Shown one piece after another: positions 1-8,612 of a stretch of DNA of 64,000 nt (positions within the stretch are counted from its first letter, which is position 1; each line of letters opens with the position of its first letter). A program made the position numbers and the translations under genes. Under the pieces are notes generated by a model. It was not told where the DNA came from, did not search any database, and was given only the letters and a program-made list of their open reading frames with translations. This DNA comes from Alphaproteobacteria bacterium. GTDB lineage: Bacteria > Myxococcota_A > UBA796 > UBA2385. The stretch is taken from assembly GCA_020632755.1 (NCBI GenBank), contig JACKEY010000005.1, positions 821,881 through 885,880 of the forward strand, given 5' to 3'.

Positions 1-225
1 CGGGTCGAAGACCACATCACCGTCTTCCGCACCGGCGCCGAGCCCGAGACGGTGCCGCCCCAGTCGCTGCGCGCCTGGACCCCCACCGAGATCCGCGCCC
101 TGGTGCAGGCCGCCGGACTGTCGCGCGTGGCGATCCACGGCACGGATGGCTGGCGCACCCCCGACGGCCCCCGCCGCCTCGACGCCGTGAGCAGCGCCTT
201 CATGTGGGTGGTCGCCCACCCCTGA
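1..225 (+). CDS. C-terminal end of a probable SAM-dependent methyltransferase (partial)
   Basis: The first reading frame is open from the window edge to a TGA at 223-225, giving the last 74 residues of a protein whose start lies outside the window. The text reads like the tail of a class I methyltransferase: a WTPTEIRALVQAAGL segment (helix before the last strands of the fold, where an 'aGF' motif is usual), then a short beta-rich end. The SAM-binding motifs would be upstream and cannot be seen, so the assignment is tentative. Its last 26 bp overlap the convergent acyltransferase gene. Confidence 0.55.
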   Translation, partial: RVEDHITVFRTGAEPETVPPQSLRAWTPTEIRALVQAAGLSRVAIHGTDGWRTPDGPRRLDAVSSAFMWVVAHP

Positions 226-913
226 GCGCCCACCAGGCATCCTGCATGGTGCGCTCCAGCTCGACCCGCGCGGCCTCGACCCCGTCGCGGTCCTCCGCCG
301 TCGCCCGAACATCCAGCCGGCCGTAGCGGATCACGACGCGCGCGCCTGGCGCTGGCAGCTCGAACCGGTCCCACGACGACAGGTGGGCCGCGGGCGACGC
401 ATGGCTGACCAGCCACAGCACCGGGCGGCCGGTGGCCGCAGCCAGGGCCGTGGCCCCCACGTGGGGTCGGTGCCGGGGGCCGCGGGGACCGTCCACCGCG
501 AGCGCCGCGATGCGTCCGGATCGGACGCTGTCCCGGGCGGCGTACCAGGCCTCGCGCCCCCCCCGGCTGGTGCTGCCCCGGATGGTGCCGTAGCCCAGCC
601 GCGCGATGAACCGCGCCAGCAGCTCTCCGTCGCGGGAGTGGGACGCCATGCCGTCGATGGGCAGGTGCCGGTGGGTCCCGATGGCCGCGAGCTGTTCGCC
701 GTGGAAGAAGGCGAGCACCGCGCCGCCGTCGGCCGTGCACGAGGCCACCGCGGCTTCGTCCAGCCGCCGCAGGCGCCAGCTGCGGCTCCACAGCTCCATG
801 ACCGCGGCCGCCGCGACCGGGGCCAGCGGTCCACCCGCCGGACGCAGGGCGGCGGGGGCCGGGTCTTCGGCGACCGGCGACGGATCCGAGGGGTCGGGAG
901 GAGGGGCGGCCAC
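200..913 (-). CDS. DUF374 family lysophospholipid acyltransferase-like protein
   Basis: 237 residues from a GTG at 913. The core matches the DUF374 family, relatives of lysophospholipid/lipid A acyltransferases that probably act on lipids at the inner membrane. Seen: FFHGEQLAAIG (the H-containing block replacing HxxxxD), SHSRDGELLARFIARLGYGTIRGS, then AVDGPRGPRHRPHVGA and the GRPVLW block. The GTG is chosen because a TACCCT hexamer lies exactly 6 nt upstream, the same spacing seen before many genes here. The next ATG (799) would remove about 38 Pro/Ala-rich residues but keep the domain. It converges on the methyltransferase, overlapping 26 bp. Confidence 0.8.
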   Translation of the reverse strand: MAAPPPDPSDPSPVAEDPAPAALRPAGGPLAPVAAAAVMELWSRSWRLRRLDEAAVASCTADGGAVLAFFHGEQLAAIGTHRHLPIDGMASHSRDGELLARFIARLGYGTIRGSTSRGGREAWYAARDSVRSGRIAALAVDGPRGPRHRPHVGATALAAATGRPVLWLVSHASPAAHLSSWDRFELPAPGARVVIRYGRLDVRATAEDRDGVEAARVELERTMQDAWWALRGGRPPT

Positions 914-919
914 GGGCGG

Positions 920-925
920 AGGGTA
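920..925 (-). promoter_or_regulatory. -10-like TACCCT, 6 nt before the GTG of the DUF374 gene
   Basis: TACCCT on the minus strand followed by six bases and GTG. There is no Shine-Dalgarno site in the gap. A -10 element here would put the transcript start at or next to the start codon (leaderless mRNA). No convincing -35 is visible. Confidence 0.5.
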
Positions 926-997
926 TCGGTCGCGGTGTGCGGCCGCCCGGGTGGATAGGGTTCTGAGCGGAGGAGGACTCCGCAGGAGGAGGACGAG

Positions 998-2581
998 GTG
1001 AAGGTCGGCGACCGCGTGCTCGAGCGCTTCCGGCTGCAGGCTGCCCTGCCTGCGCCCCCGGGTCAGCTGCGCTTCGCGGCCATCGACGACGCGACCGGCG
1101 AGCCGGCCGAGATCATCGCGCCCACCGCCCAGGTGGCCCTGCGTCCCGGGGCCGACCGGGTGTTCGTCGCGGCGCGCAGCGCTCCGACCAGCCACCCTGC
1201 GTGGCTGCCCGCGGGTCCGGTCGGTCGCGCCGATGGTCGCCCGGCCGCGGCGCGCCCCCCGGTGGCGGCCCCGCTCCCCGCGGCCCTGCGCCTGGACGCC
1301 ACGCAGGTGCGCGCCTGGGCGGGCTGGCTCGGACCGGCCCTGCTCGACGCGGACCCCTCCCTCGGCGGGCGCCTCGGCCCCGAAGACCTGGTGCTGGACC
1401 CGGACGGCGTCGTGCGCATCTCCCCGGCCGGCCTGGCCCAGCCTCGCGAGCGCGTCCGGGCCGACGCCTTCGCCGGCGCCTCCGGCAGTGCGCTGCACGG
1501 CCTGGGGACCATCCTGTTCGAGGCGCTGACCGGCGCGCCGCCCCCCGCCGACGGGCGAGGCGCGCGGGATGTCGATCCGGCCGTTCCGGACGATGTCGAC
1601 TCACTGCTCGACGCGCTCCGCGCCCCTTCCGTCGACCGGGCGCGGGCAGCGCTGCTCGCGCTCCCCGACGGCGAGCCGCCTCGGCTGTCCCTGGACGGCG
1701 TCGCCTCCCCTGCCTCACCGACTGCGCCCCCCCCGGATCGGCTCGCCGCGCCCCAACACACGGTCCGCACGACCCGCGACGCCCCCGCGCCGCTGGCTGC
1801 ACGCGTCGACGCCGCCCGGCTGCCCTGGGCGGTCGTGACCTGGCCTGCGGGCCTCACCGGCGCCGCGCGCAAGCGCGCCGCCGCCCTGGCGGATGTGCCG
1901 CTGGATCGCGTGGACGCCCTGGCCGCCGCCGCCCTCCCCCTGGTGCTGCACACCGCCCCGGACGCCGCCACCGCCGGCGCCGTGCTGCCGGCCTTCGAGG
2001 TCGCCGGCCTGCCGGTCGAGGTGCGCTCGGCGGATCCCCCCACCAGCGTCGCCCTCCGCGCGGCGGGCGCCGGCGCACTGTCGGTGGGCGCAGTGGTGAC
2101 CGCCGTGCTCCTCCTGCCCCTCGCGCTGGGCCTCCCACAGCTCCTGCTCCCGCTGGTCGCCCTCTGCCTGGTGCTGGGACTGCCCCTGGGCTGGCTCGCG
2201 CTGCAGTGGGGCACCGAGGCCCGTCGGCGCGTGCAGCTCGACCGGGCCCGTGACGTGGTCGGCGCGCGAGACCCCGGCAAGCTGGCGCTCGACGGGGCAC
2301 TGGAGTCCGTGCGGGCCGCCCACCGCGCCATCCTGCAGGCCGAGCTCGCGGTGCCGGTGCGGCTCGACCTCGAGGAAGCCCTCGACGAGCTGCGCGCCGA
2401 GCTGGCCGAGGGCGCCGTCGGGCCCGAGCGCCTGCAGATCATCCGGGACCTGGCAGACGAGCTCGGCCGCTCGGTCGTGCCGGCATCCCCGAGCGTGCGG
2501 GGCCCGGACCGCGACGAGGACCTGAGACGTCGGGTGCGTGCCGCTCGTGCGGCGGCGGCGGAGCTGCACCGCGGGAGCTGA
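998..2581 (+). CDS. Membrane-anchored pseudokinase-like protein
   Basis: 527 residues, GTG start preceded by a strong AGGAGGAGGA purine run. The N-terminal 260 residues keep the outline of a Ser/Thr kinase: an opening VLERFRLQ, a catalytic-loop-like LGPEDLVLDPDG near residue 126, and GLGTILFEALTGAPP as in subdomain IX. The HRD, catalytic Asp, DFG and VAIK lysine are not recognisable, so it should not phosphorylate. After a Pro-rich linker and a second Ala-rich domain, residues about 350-405 form two closely spaced hydrophobic segments, followed by a charged cytoplasmic-looking helical tail. A role as scaffold or sensor is inference. It stands alone between convergent or divergent neighbours. 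Confidence 0.6.
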   Translation: MKVGDRVLERFRLQAALPAPPGQLRFAAIDDATGEPAEIIAPTAQVALRPGADRVFVAARSAPTSHPAWLPAGPVGRADGRPAAARPPVAAPLPAALRLDATQVRAWAGWLGPALLDADPSLGGRLGPEDLVLDPDGVVRISPAGLAQPRERVRADAFAGASGSALHGLGTILFEALTGAPPPADGRGARDVDPAVPDDVDSLLDALRAPSVDRARAALLALPDGEPPRLSLDGVASPASPTAPPPDRLAAPQHTVRTTRDAPAPLAARVDAARLPWAVVTWPAGLTGAARKRAAALADVPLDRVDALAAAALPLVLHTAPDAATAGAVLPAFEVAGLPVEVRSADPPTSVALRAAGAGALSVGAVVTAVLLLPLALGLPQLLLPLVALCLVLGLPLGWLALQWGTEARRRVQLDRARDVVGARDPGKLALDGALESVRAAHRAILQAELAVPVRLDLEEALDELRAELAEGAVGPERLQIIRDLADELGRSVVPASPSVRGPDRDEDLRRRVRAARAAAAELHRGS

Positions 2582-2598
2582 GTCCCGCGGGCCGGGTC

Positions 2599-3150
2599 TC
2601 AGCCCCCGGTGCCGTCCGTGCCAGCGTCGCCGGTGCTGCCGCCGTCACTCCCCGAGCCGCCGGTGTCCGAGCTGCCGTCGGTACCCCCGTCGGTGCTCCC
2701 GGAGTCGGCGCCGCCGTCGGTGCCCGCGTCGGTGTCGGTGCCCGCGTCGGTGTCGGTGCCCGCGTCGGTGTCGGTGCCCGCGTCGGTGTCGGTGCCCGCG
2801 TCGGTGTCGGTGCCCGCGTCGGTGTCGCCGTCCGCGTCGGTGTCGCCGTCCGCGTCGGTGTCGCCACCCGAGTCGGCGCCGCCGTCGGTGTCGGTGTCGG
2901 CGTCCGTGTCGGCGTCCGTGTCGAGATCGAGGTTCCCGTCGATGCCGCCGTCCAGGTCGCTGTCGGAGTCCGAGTCGGCGTCGGCATCGGCGTCGGAGCC
3001 GCCGCTGGCGGTCGACCAGTCGACCGTGGGGTCGGTGGCGGAGGACTGGGGACCGGTCTCCTCCTTGTCGCCGCAGGCGGCCAGCAGGCCGATCGGCAGG
3101 GCGACGAAGAGCAACATGCGCAGGGAGGGAGCGGTGCGGAACGCGGCCAT
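2599..3150 (-). CDS. Lipoprotein with Asp-Thr-rich tandem repeats
   Basis: 183 residues. The ATG at 3150 gives MAAFRTAPSLRMLLFVALPIG followed by a lipobox LLAAC, so a type II signal peptide is clear. An in-frame ATG 20 codons upstream would bury the signal peptide and is not used. The mature protein is almost only Asp, Thr, Gly, Ser and Ala, with a hexapeptide GTDTDA repeated. No folded domain is visible. Such acidic surface lipoproteins are common in myxobacteria-like genomes and their function is not known. The repeats would be expected to chelate divalent cations weakly, but there is no canonical calcium-binding motif. Confidence 0.75.
   Translation of the reverse strand: MAAFRTAPSLRMLLFVALPIGLLAACGDKEETGPQSSATDPTVDWSTASGGSDADADADSDSDSDLDGGIDGNLDLDTDADTDADTDTDGGADSGGDTDADGDTDADGDTDAGTDTDAGTDTDAGTDTDAGTDTDAGTDTDAGTDGGADSGSTDGGTDGSSDTGGSGSDGGSTGDAGTDGTGG
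2720..2863. repeat. Tandem 18-bp repeat within the lipoprotein gene (8 units)
   Basis: Six identical 18-bp units run from 2720 to 2827 (unit GTGCCCGCGTCGGTGTCG on the plus strand), followed by two units with CCGTCC in place of GTGCCC up to 2863. Each unit encodes six residues of the Asp-Thr repeat, so gain or loss of units keeps the frame. The perfect identity suggests recent slippage expansion. Confidence 0.9.
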
Positions 3151-3181
3151 GATCGAAGTCCTCTCGGGAAGCGGGCACGAC

Positions 3182-3210
3182 ACCATGACGGATCCCGCTC
3201 CGAGGGTCAA
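3182..3210 (-). promoter_or_regulatory. Probable sigma-70-type promoter of the repeat lipoprotein
   Basis: On the minus strand TTGACC (3210-3205) is followed after exactly 17 bp by CATGGT (3187-3182), a plausible -35/-10 pair. It would start transcription about 25 nt before the ATG at 3150. The -10 departs from TANNNT at its first base. Confidence 0.4.
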
Positions 3211-3314
3211 GAGAGCCGGCGCGACGCTGGACCCGCGCCCCGGCGTGCGGTACGAATCGTGTCCTCGTGACGACCGCAGGGTCCACGGTGATCCCTCTCT
3301 CTCCGCGGGTCTCC

Positions 3315-5051
3315 ATGAACATTCTCGGCCTGTCCTGCTTCTACCACGACGCCGCTGCCTGCCTGCTGGTCGATGGCGTGCCGGTCGCCGGCGCGCCCGA
3401 GCAGGCCTTCACGCGCAAGAAGCACGATCCAGACTTCCCCGTCCGGGCGATCCGCTGGTGTCTGCAGCAGGCCGGGCTGACGATCAAGGACATCGACGCC
3501 GTCGCGTTCTACGACAAGCCGCTCGTCAAGTTCGAGCGCCTGCTCATCAGCCACCTGTCCACCTTCCCGAGCAGCTTCCCCCAGTTCGTGCAGGGCGTGC
3601 CCGGCTGGTTCGCCACCAAGCTGCGGCTGAACAAGCTCCTGAAGTCCGAGCTGTCGTACACGGGCCCCGTGTTCTACGGCGAGCACCACCTGAGCCACGC
3701 CGCCAGCGCCTTCTACGCCAGCGGCTGGCAGGAAGCGTCGATCCTGACCGTCGACGGGGTCGGCGAGTGGGCGACCGCCAGCTGGGGCGTCGGGCGCGAC
3801 AACAAGATCGAGCTGCTGGGCGAGATCAAGTTCCCCCACAGCCTCGGGCTGCTGTACAGCGCCTTCACCTACTACCTAGGCTTCAAGGTCAACAGCGCCG
3901 AGTACAAGGTGATGGGCCTGGCTCCCTACGGCGAGCCCCTCTACGTCGACCGCATCAAGAAGCTGATCCACATCGCGCCGGACGGCACCTTCCGGCTCGA
4001 CATGCAGTACTTCACCTTCGACCATGCCATGCGCATGTACAACCAGAAGCTCGAGGAGGTGATGGGCCAGCCCACCCGCCCCCTCGAGGGCGCCGAGCTC
4101 ACCCAGTTCCACAAGGACGTGGCCCGGTCGCTCCAGGAAGTGGTCAACGAGGTGATGATCGCCCTGGCCACGAAGGTCGTCGAGGAGACCGGCTGCCCCA
4201 AGCTCTGCATGGCGGGCGGTGTCGCGCTCAACTGCGTCGCGAACGGCGAGATCCTGCGCAACGCCCCGGTCGAGGACATCTTCATCCAGCCCAGCGCCGG
4301 CGACGCCGGCGGCGCGATGGGCGCGGCCCTGTGGGCCTGGCACGACGTGCTCGACAAGCCGCGCGGCTGGAAGATGGACGACGTCTACCTGGGCCCCGGC
4401 TACGACGAAGACGAGATCCAGGAGACCCTGGACCGCTACGGCGCCGTCTACCGGCGGCTCGAGCGCCAGGAGCTCCTGGACCGCACCGCCGAGCTGATCG
4501 ACACCGCCCACGTGGTCGGCTGGTTCCAGGGCCGGCTGGAGTGGGGCCCCCGGGCCCTCGGCCACCGCAGCATCCTGGGTGATCCGCGCCACCCCGAGAT
4601 GCGCAAGATCATCAACATGAAGATCAAGTTCCGCGAGGGCTTCCGGCCCTTCGCGCCGAGCATCCTCGAAGAGTACATCGGGCAGTACTTCGACATCGAC
4701 CGGCCCAGTCCCTACATGCTGCTGGTGGCCCAGGTCAGCCCCGACCACCAGGACCTGCCGGCGATCACCCACGTCGACAACAGCGCCCGCATCCAGTCGG
4801 TGAGCCGCGACCAGGACGAGCTCTACTACGACCTGATCGACACCTTCCGGAAGCGGACCGGCTGTCCGCTGGTCATCAACACCAGCATGAACGTGCGCGG
4901 CGAGCCGATCGTCAACACGCCCGAGGACGCCTACCGCTGCTTCATGCGCACCAACATGGACGCGCTGGCCTGCGGGCCCTTCCTGATGCTCAAGGAAGAC
5001 CAGCCGAACATCGAGCTGAAGAGCGCCGCCGAGGAATTCGGCCTGGACTGA
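3315..5051 (+). CDS. Carbamoyltransferase (NodU/CmcH/TobZ family)
   Basis: 578 residues. The ATG at 3315 gives the family-typical start MNILGLSCFYHDAAACLL; an in-frame ATG 16 codons earlier would add an unrelated leader. These enzymes move a carbamoyl group from carbamoyl phosphate, through a carbamoyl-adenylate, to a hydroxyl on a sugar or antibiotic. Seen: the N-terminal HDAAA block, the metal/adenylate-site GEHHLSHAASAF, VDGVGEW, the GGVALNC block, EWGPRALGHRSIL, and the C-terminal domain with NTSMNVRGEPIVNTP. Length matches TobZ (about 570). No biosynthetic cluster surrounds it, so the acceptor (surface polysaccharide or metabolite) is unknown. Transcribed alone. Confidence 0.92.
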   Translation: MNILGLSCFYHDAAACLLVDGVPVAGAPEQAFTRKKHDPDFPVRAIRWCLQQAGLTIKDIDAVAFYDKPLVKFERLLISHLSTFPSSFPQFVQGVPGWFATKLRLNKLLKSELSYTGPVFYGEHHLSHAASAFYASGWQEASILTVDGVGEWATASWGVGRDNKIELLGEIKFPHSLGLLYSAFTYYLGFKVNSAEYKVMGLAPYGEPLYVDRIKKLIHIAPDGTFRLDMQYFTFDHAMRMYNQKLEEVMGQPTRPLEGAELTQFHKDVARSLQEVVNEVMIALATKVVEETGCPKLCMAGGVALNCVANGEILRNAPVEDIFIQPSAGDAGGAMGAALWAWHDVLDKPRGWKMDDVYLGPGYDEDEIQETLDRYGAVYRRLERQELLDRTAELIDTAHVVGWFQGRLEWGPRALGHRSILGDPRHPEMRKIINMKIKFREGFRPFAPSILEEYIGQYFDIDRPSPYMLLVAQVSPDHQDLPAITHVDNSARIQSVSRDQDELYYDLIDTFRKRTGCPLVINTSMNVRGEPIVNTPEDAYRCFMRTNMDALACGPFLMLKEDQPNIELKSAAEEFGLD

Positions 5052-5114
5052 GCGCGATCCGCCGACGACATCGGTCCTGACAGCATCTGCACACTCCCCG
5101 CCCAGGTGGGACGG

Positions 5115-5120
5115 TAGCCT
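5115..5120 (+). promoter_or_regulatory. -10-like TAGCCT upstream of the barrel protein gene
   Basis: TAGCCT ends 9 nt before the ATG at 5130 and no Shine-Dalgarno sequence lies between them. The spacing is 3 nt longer than the 6 nt common here, so the mRNA would be leaderless or carry only a few extra bases. Confidence 0.35.
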
Positions 5121-5129
5121 GCCGCGGTC

Positions 5130-7442
5130 ATGCTGATGCTGTCCGCGATCCTGGCCCTGAGCGGGCCGGCCATGGCCCTCGACACGGCGCCGGTGCTGGT
5201 GCCGGGCGGCGCCCTGGTCGTAGGCCAACCCGGGGTCGTCGAGCTGTTCTCGCCCGACCTGGACGGGGACGTGCGCATCCGGGCCCACTCCGAGACCGGC
5301 CGCACCGGTGCGGTCGAGCTGGTCGGCGGCGGCCTGGCCCGGGTGACCGTGACGCCCCGCCAGGAAGGCCCGCTGCGCCTGGAGCTGAGCGGCAAGGACA
5401 GCTCCGGCCCGTGGGAGGCGTCCGTCGAAGTGCCGACCGTCGCGGCGTGGCGGGGCCCGCTCGGCCTGAAGCCGGAGCGTGGCGTGGTCGACGCAGGCGA
5501 GCGTGCGGCGGTGGCCCTGGCCGTCGAGCCCGGCGGCAACAGCCCGCGCGACGCCGCGGAGCGCCGGCTGCTGCTGCGGCACAGCGAGGGCCAGCTCGCC
5601 GCGGTCCAGGCCGGGGACGGCGGCTGGACCACGTCCTGGACCGCACCGAAGACGCTCGAGGCGCCGGCCTTCGCCCTGGTCACCGCCGTCGACGCCGGCG
5701 CCCCCAGCACGACGCTCGGCTGGGCGACGATTGCGGTGCGCACGCCGGTCACGCTGTCCTACGAGGTCCGGCCGGGCGACGCCTGCACGCTCGACACGGG
5801 CGACACGAAGGTCGAAGGCACCGCCGACGGCGGCGGTGTGTTGACCCTGACGGTGCCCCTGCATCCCGGCGCCCCCCGGGCGGAGCTGCACTGCCAGGGC
5901 CCGACGCCCGGCGACACCCTGCACCGGGCGGTCGGGCTGCCAGCCGGCCAGGACCCGTGGGTCGGCTGGTTCCCCCTGCCGGACCGCGTACCGGGCGGCC
6001 GCACGGTGCCCGTGCTGGTCCTGGCCATCGAAGACGACGGCAGCCCCCGGACCGACGGGACCCTGCCCCGAATCACGGCCACCGCCGGTTCCGTCGGCGA
6101 GGGTCGGTGGCGCGGACCCGGCGTGGCCGAGTTCGCCTGGACACCCCCCGCCGCCCCGGGCCCCGTCGAGCTCACGGCCACCCTGCGCGACCGTAGCGCC
6201 GTGCTGCGCACCGAGGTCGTCGCCGACCCGCCGACGGGCACCAGCAGCCTCCCGGCCGCGCGCCTGGTCGCGTGGTCCGACAGCCCGCGCACGCCGTCGA
6301 ACACCGCCGTCGCCTGGGTCGCTGCCCTCGATGCCAACGGGCTCCCAGTGCCCCGCACCGCGCTGGCGCTCTCGACGGACGGCGCCTCGCAGAAGGGCAA
6401 GGCCACTGTGCTGACCAACAGCCAGGGCCTGGCCCGGGTGGACCTGACCCTGGACGACGGCGTCGGCGTCTCCTCCCTCACGGCGACCGCGGCCGGCCTG
6501 CGCGCCAGCGCCCCGGTCCTGCGGACTCCGGCGGCCGGGCCCGACCCGGTCGGCACCCTCGACGACCTCGACCGCGCCTGGACCGCCGTCGCGCGCGGCA
6601 GTCTGGGCGGCCAAGGCGCGGCGCCGTGGCCCTCCCTCCCCTCCCCCAGCGACGACGACGTCGCCGTGGCGGGGCTGGCCGACGCAGCAGCCTTGGCGGT
6701 GGATGAAGGCCCCGCCGCTGCCCGGCCGTCGGCGGAGCGAAGCGTGCTCGAGCAGCCTCGGGCGCGGATCTCCCTGTCCATCGCCACCGTGCCGCACACC
6801 TACCACCAGACCAGCCAGGACGACGGCGGCATGGTCAACGACGCCCAGAGCGCCCAGGGCGACCTGCTCGCCTTCGACCCGCTCGGTGCGCCGGCCCTGG
6901 ATCTGCGCGCGCGCTTCCAGTTCTGGAAGGCGCCGCTGTGGGTGGACGGACGCGTGCAGGGCCGCGGCGAGCGCTACCAGGTCCAGGGCGCCACCTACGA
7001 GCGGCTCGACGCCCAGGCGGCCCTGGGCCTGCGCGTCACGGTCGTCGACATCGACAGCCTGGAGCTGTCCCTGCTGGCCCAGGCCGAGTACTTCCGCGTG
7101 CCCCTGTTCCAGTACGAGAGCTTCCGGGCGGACGACCCCGACAAGGCCGTCGGCGCCGTCCTGTTCGGCACGGACGTCTTCGGCGGGCGGACCGGCCTGG
7201 CCACTCGCCAGCAGTGGGGCATCGTCGGGCTCGAGGTCGAAGCCACCGAGACCTTCGCGCCCTACCCGGTGCACACCCGGGTCGGCGCAGGCGTCGACTT
7301 CGAGGTCGCGGACATGGTCGCGCTGCGGGCCGGCCTCGACCTGGGCTTCCGCCACCTGACCTTCGACCTGGACAGCGACGTGGCGAAGATCCGCGACCAG
7401 CAGCACATGGGCAGCGTCGGCATCACGGTCCTGCTGCGCTGA
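5130..7442 (+). CDS. Exported protein with Ig-like domains and C-terminal outer-membrane beta-barrel
   Basis: 770 residues. A short signal peptide (MLMLSAILALSGPAMA) precedes about 520 residues of beta-rich, Ig/invasin-like modules (residues about 20-480) whose clearest trace is a bacterial Ig-like unit near 390-480 with NTAVAWVAALDANGLPVP and NSQGLARVDLTL. After a Pro/Ser linker, residues about 540-770 alternate polar and hydrophobic positions with aromatic girdles and end in GSVGITVLLR, as in an outer-membrane barrel. The N-terminal modules would then lie in the periplasm or at the surface. No enzyme motif is seen. The product name is by architecture only. It converges on the OmpA-family gene. 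Confidence 0.65.
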   Translation: MLMLSAILALSGPAMALDTAPVLVPGGALVVGQPGVVELFSPDLDGDVRIRAHSETGRTGAVELVGGGLARVTVTPRQEGPLRLELSGKDSSGPWEASVEVPTVAAWRGPLGLKPERGVVDAGERAAVALAVEPGGNSPRDAAERRLLLRHSEGQLAAVQAGDGGWTTSWTAPKTLEAPAFALVTAVDAGAPSTTLGWATIAVRTPVTLSYEVRPGDACTLDTGDTKVEGTADGGGVLTLTVPLHPGAPRAELHCQGPTPGDTLHRAVGLPAGQDPWVGWFPLPDRVPGGRTVPVLVLAIEDDGSPRTDGTLPRITATAGSVGEGRWRGPGVAEFAWTPPAAPGPVELTATLRDRSAVLRTEVVADPPTGTSSLPAARLVAWSDSPRTPSNTAVAWVAALDANGLPVPRTALALSTDGASQKGKATVLTNSQGLARVDLTLDDGVGVSSLTATAAGLRASAPVLRTPAAGPDPVGTLDDLDRAWTAVARGSLGGQGAAPWPSLPSPSDDDVAVAGLADAAALAVDEGPAAARPSAERSVLEQPRARISLSIATVPHTYHQTSQDDGGMVNDAQSAQGDLLAFDPLGAPALDLRARFQFWKAPLWVDGRVQGRGERYQVQGATYERLDAQAALGLRVTVVDIDSLELSLLAQAEYFRVPLFQYESFRADDPDKAVGAVLFGTDVFGGRTGLATRQQWGIVGLEVEATETFAPYPVHTRVGAGVDFEVADMVALRAGLDLGFRHLTFDLDSDVAKIRDQQHMGSVGITVLLR

Positions 7443-7465
7443 GCCACCGGCCCGGCGCGGCTCAG
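7439..7465. terminator. Bidirectional hairpin between convergent genes
   Basis: CTGAGCC (7439-7445) and GGCTCAG (7459-7465) form a perfect 7-bp inverted repeat with a 13-nt GC-rich loop. It contains the stop codon of the upstream gene and lies directly at the end of the opposing one. No T tract follows on either strand, so it may be a processing or Rho-assisted terminator. Confidence 0.45.
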
Positions 7466-8466
7466 AGCGCCTGCCACCGGACAGACGGCACGCCGGAGCC
7501 GGCGGGAGGCGGGTTGGCCCCGACCATGTAGAGCGCCCGACGGTTGCGCGGCTCGTCCGTGCCGTCGGGGGTGCCGACGGCCAGCAGGGACTCGCCGAAG
7601 CCGTGGAAGAAGATCGGCCGGTCGAAGCCGTGGGCCCGCAGCCAGCGGGCGATGGCGCGGGCGCGGCGCTTGGACAGGTCCATGTTGCTGGCCGCGTCGC
7701 CGACCGTGTCGGTGCAGCCAGCGATGTAGAGCTGCACGGGCACGATGGCGCCGTACTTGTCGATGACCTCTTCCAGATCGCGCAGGGTCTTCTGGAGCTT
7801 GGGCTCCTCGCTGGCGGCGATCACGTCGCTGTCGCTGTCGAACAGCACGTCGTCGTGGGGGATGTCCAGGAACCAGGGCGAGTAGGTGAAGCCCGTCCAG
7901 GCGTTCTCGCCGTGCAGCGTCACGTCGAGCAGCACGACGTCTTCGGGCGCGCCCACCCAGGGGATGGTGATCTCGCCGGGGCCCTCGCCGATCGGCACGT
8001 CGCGCTCGTCGAGCAAGGCCTTGTGGGCGCCGAAGGCCTTGACCTCGGCCCGCATGACCGGAGCGGTCACCTTCACGGTGAGGGTGCGCTCCTTGACGTC
8101 GGCGCGGGCGTCGTCGAGCTCCACCGAGAGCGGCGCCGAGTAGGACCAGCTGATGGGCACGCTGAGCTCTTCCACGAAGCCGTCGTTGAAGACCGCGCGC
8201 ACGTAGGCCTCGGCCGACGTGACCCGGTCGTCGCGATCCCACGAGAAGCGCTGGGTCTGGCCGCCGCCTACGCCCGATGCGCTGAACTCGTGCCGATCGC
8301 CCCCGCTGTCGATGACGACCACCAGCTCCTTCACGCCGCGGGACGGCGTCACCATGAAGGCGGGGTCCTCTCCCGGCTGGGGCGAGGGCGTGTAGCCCAG
8401 GTCGAGGTCGCCGGCGGCGGCGGGGCCGGAGAGTGCGGTCAGCAGGGCGAGGACGAAGGAACCCAC
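7462..8466 (-). CDS. OmpA-family (peptidoglycan-binding) protein
   Basis: 334 residues, GTG start with a GGGAG five nt upstream. A signal peptide ends near residue 18. Residues about 20-200 are beta-rich, with no homology I recognise. Residues about 205-320 form an OmpA C-terminal domain: LYIAGCTDTVGDAASNMDLS, then KRRARAIARWLRAHGF, and DEPRNRRALYMV at the end. The N-x2-L-S-x2-R-A helix and the closing Asp/Arg pair that bind diaminopimelate are present. It should link the outer envelope to the cell wall. Convergent with the barrel protein and divergent from the cysteine-rich lipoprotein. Confidence 0.85.
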   Translation of the reverse strand: MGSFVLALLTALSGPAAAGDLDLGYTPSPQPGEDPAFMVTPSRGVKELVVVIDSGGDRHEFSASGVGGGQTQRFSWDRDDRVTSAEAYVRAVFNDGFVEELSVPISWSYSAPLSVELDDARADVKERTLTVKVTAPVMRAEVKAFGAHKALLDERDVPIGEGPGEITIPWVGAPEDVVLLDVTLHGENAWTGFTYSPWFLDIPHDDVLFDSDSDVIAASEEPKLQKTLRDLEEVIDKYGAIVPVQLYIAGCTDTVGDAASNMDLSKRRARAIARWLRAHGFDRPIFFHGFGESLLAVGTPDGTDEPRNRRALYMVGANPPPAGSGVPSVRWQAL

Positions 8467-8542
8467 GATGACTCCCGAGGGCAGGCCGGACGAGGCGGAG
8501 GAAGAGTGCGGAGGAGGAGGAAGGAAGGGGCGCGCGAGAGGG

Positions 8543-8548
8543 TATCCT
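8543..8548 (+). promoter_or_regulatory. -10-like TATCCT for the cysteine-rich lipoprotein
   Basis: TATCCT in the divergent gap between the OmpA-family gene and the lipoprotein. Transcription from it would leave a leader of about 57 nt before the GTG at 8613, where a CCGGAG sequence serves as ribosome-binding site. Confidence 0.35.
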
Positions 8549-8612
8549 GCGCGCGTCGTGCGCCGCCGCCGCCACCAGGGCGCCGGACGCGCCCCTCGAC
8601 CCGGAGTCTCGC

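Noticed and set aside
2720..2863. Short regularly spaced repeats as a possible CRISPR array
   Set aside because: Units are contiguous, with no unique spacers, and encode an in-frame protein repeat.
3876..7406. A 1176-residue open frame on the minus strand opposite the carbamoyltransferase and barrel genes
   Set aside because: Composition is Ala/Gly/Val/Gln/His-rich without domain motifs; it is the antisense mirror of GC-rich coding sequence. The plus strand holds recognisable genes.
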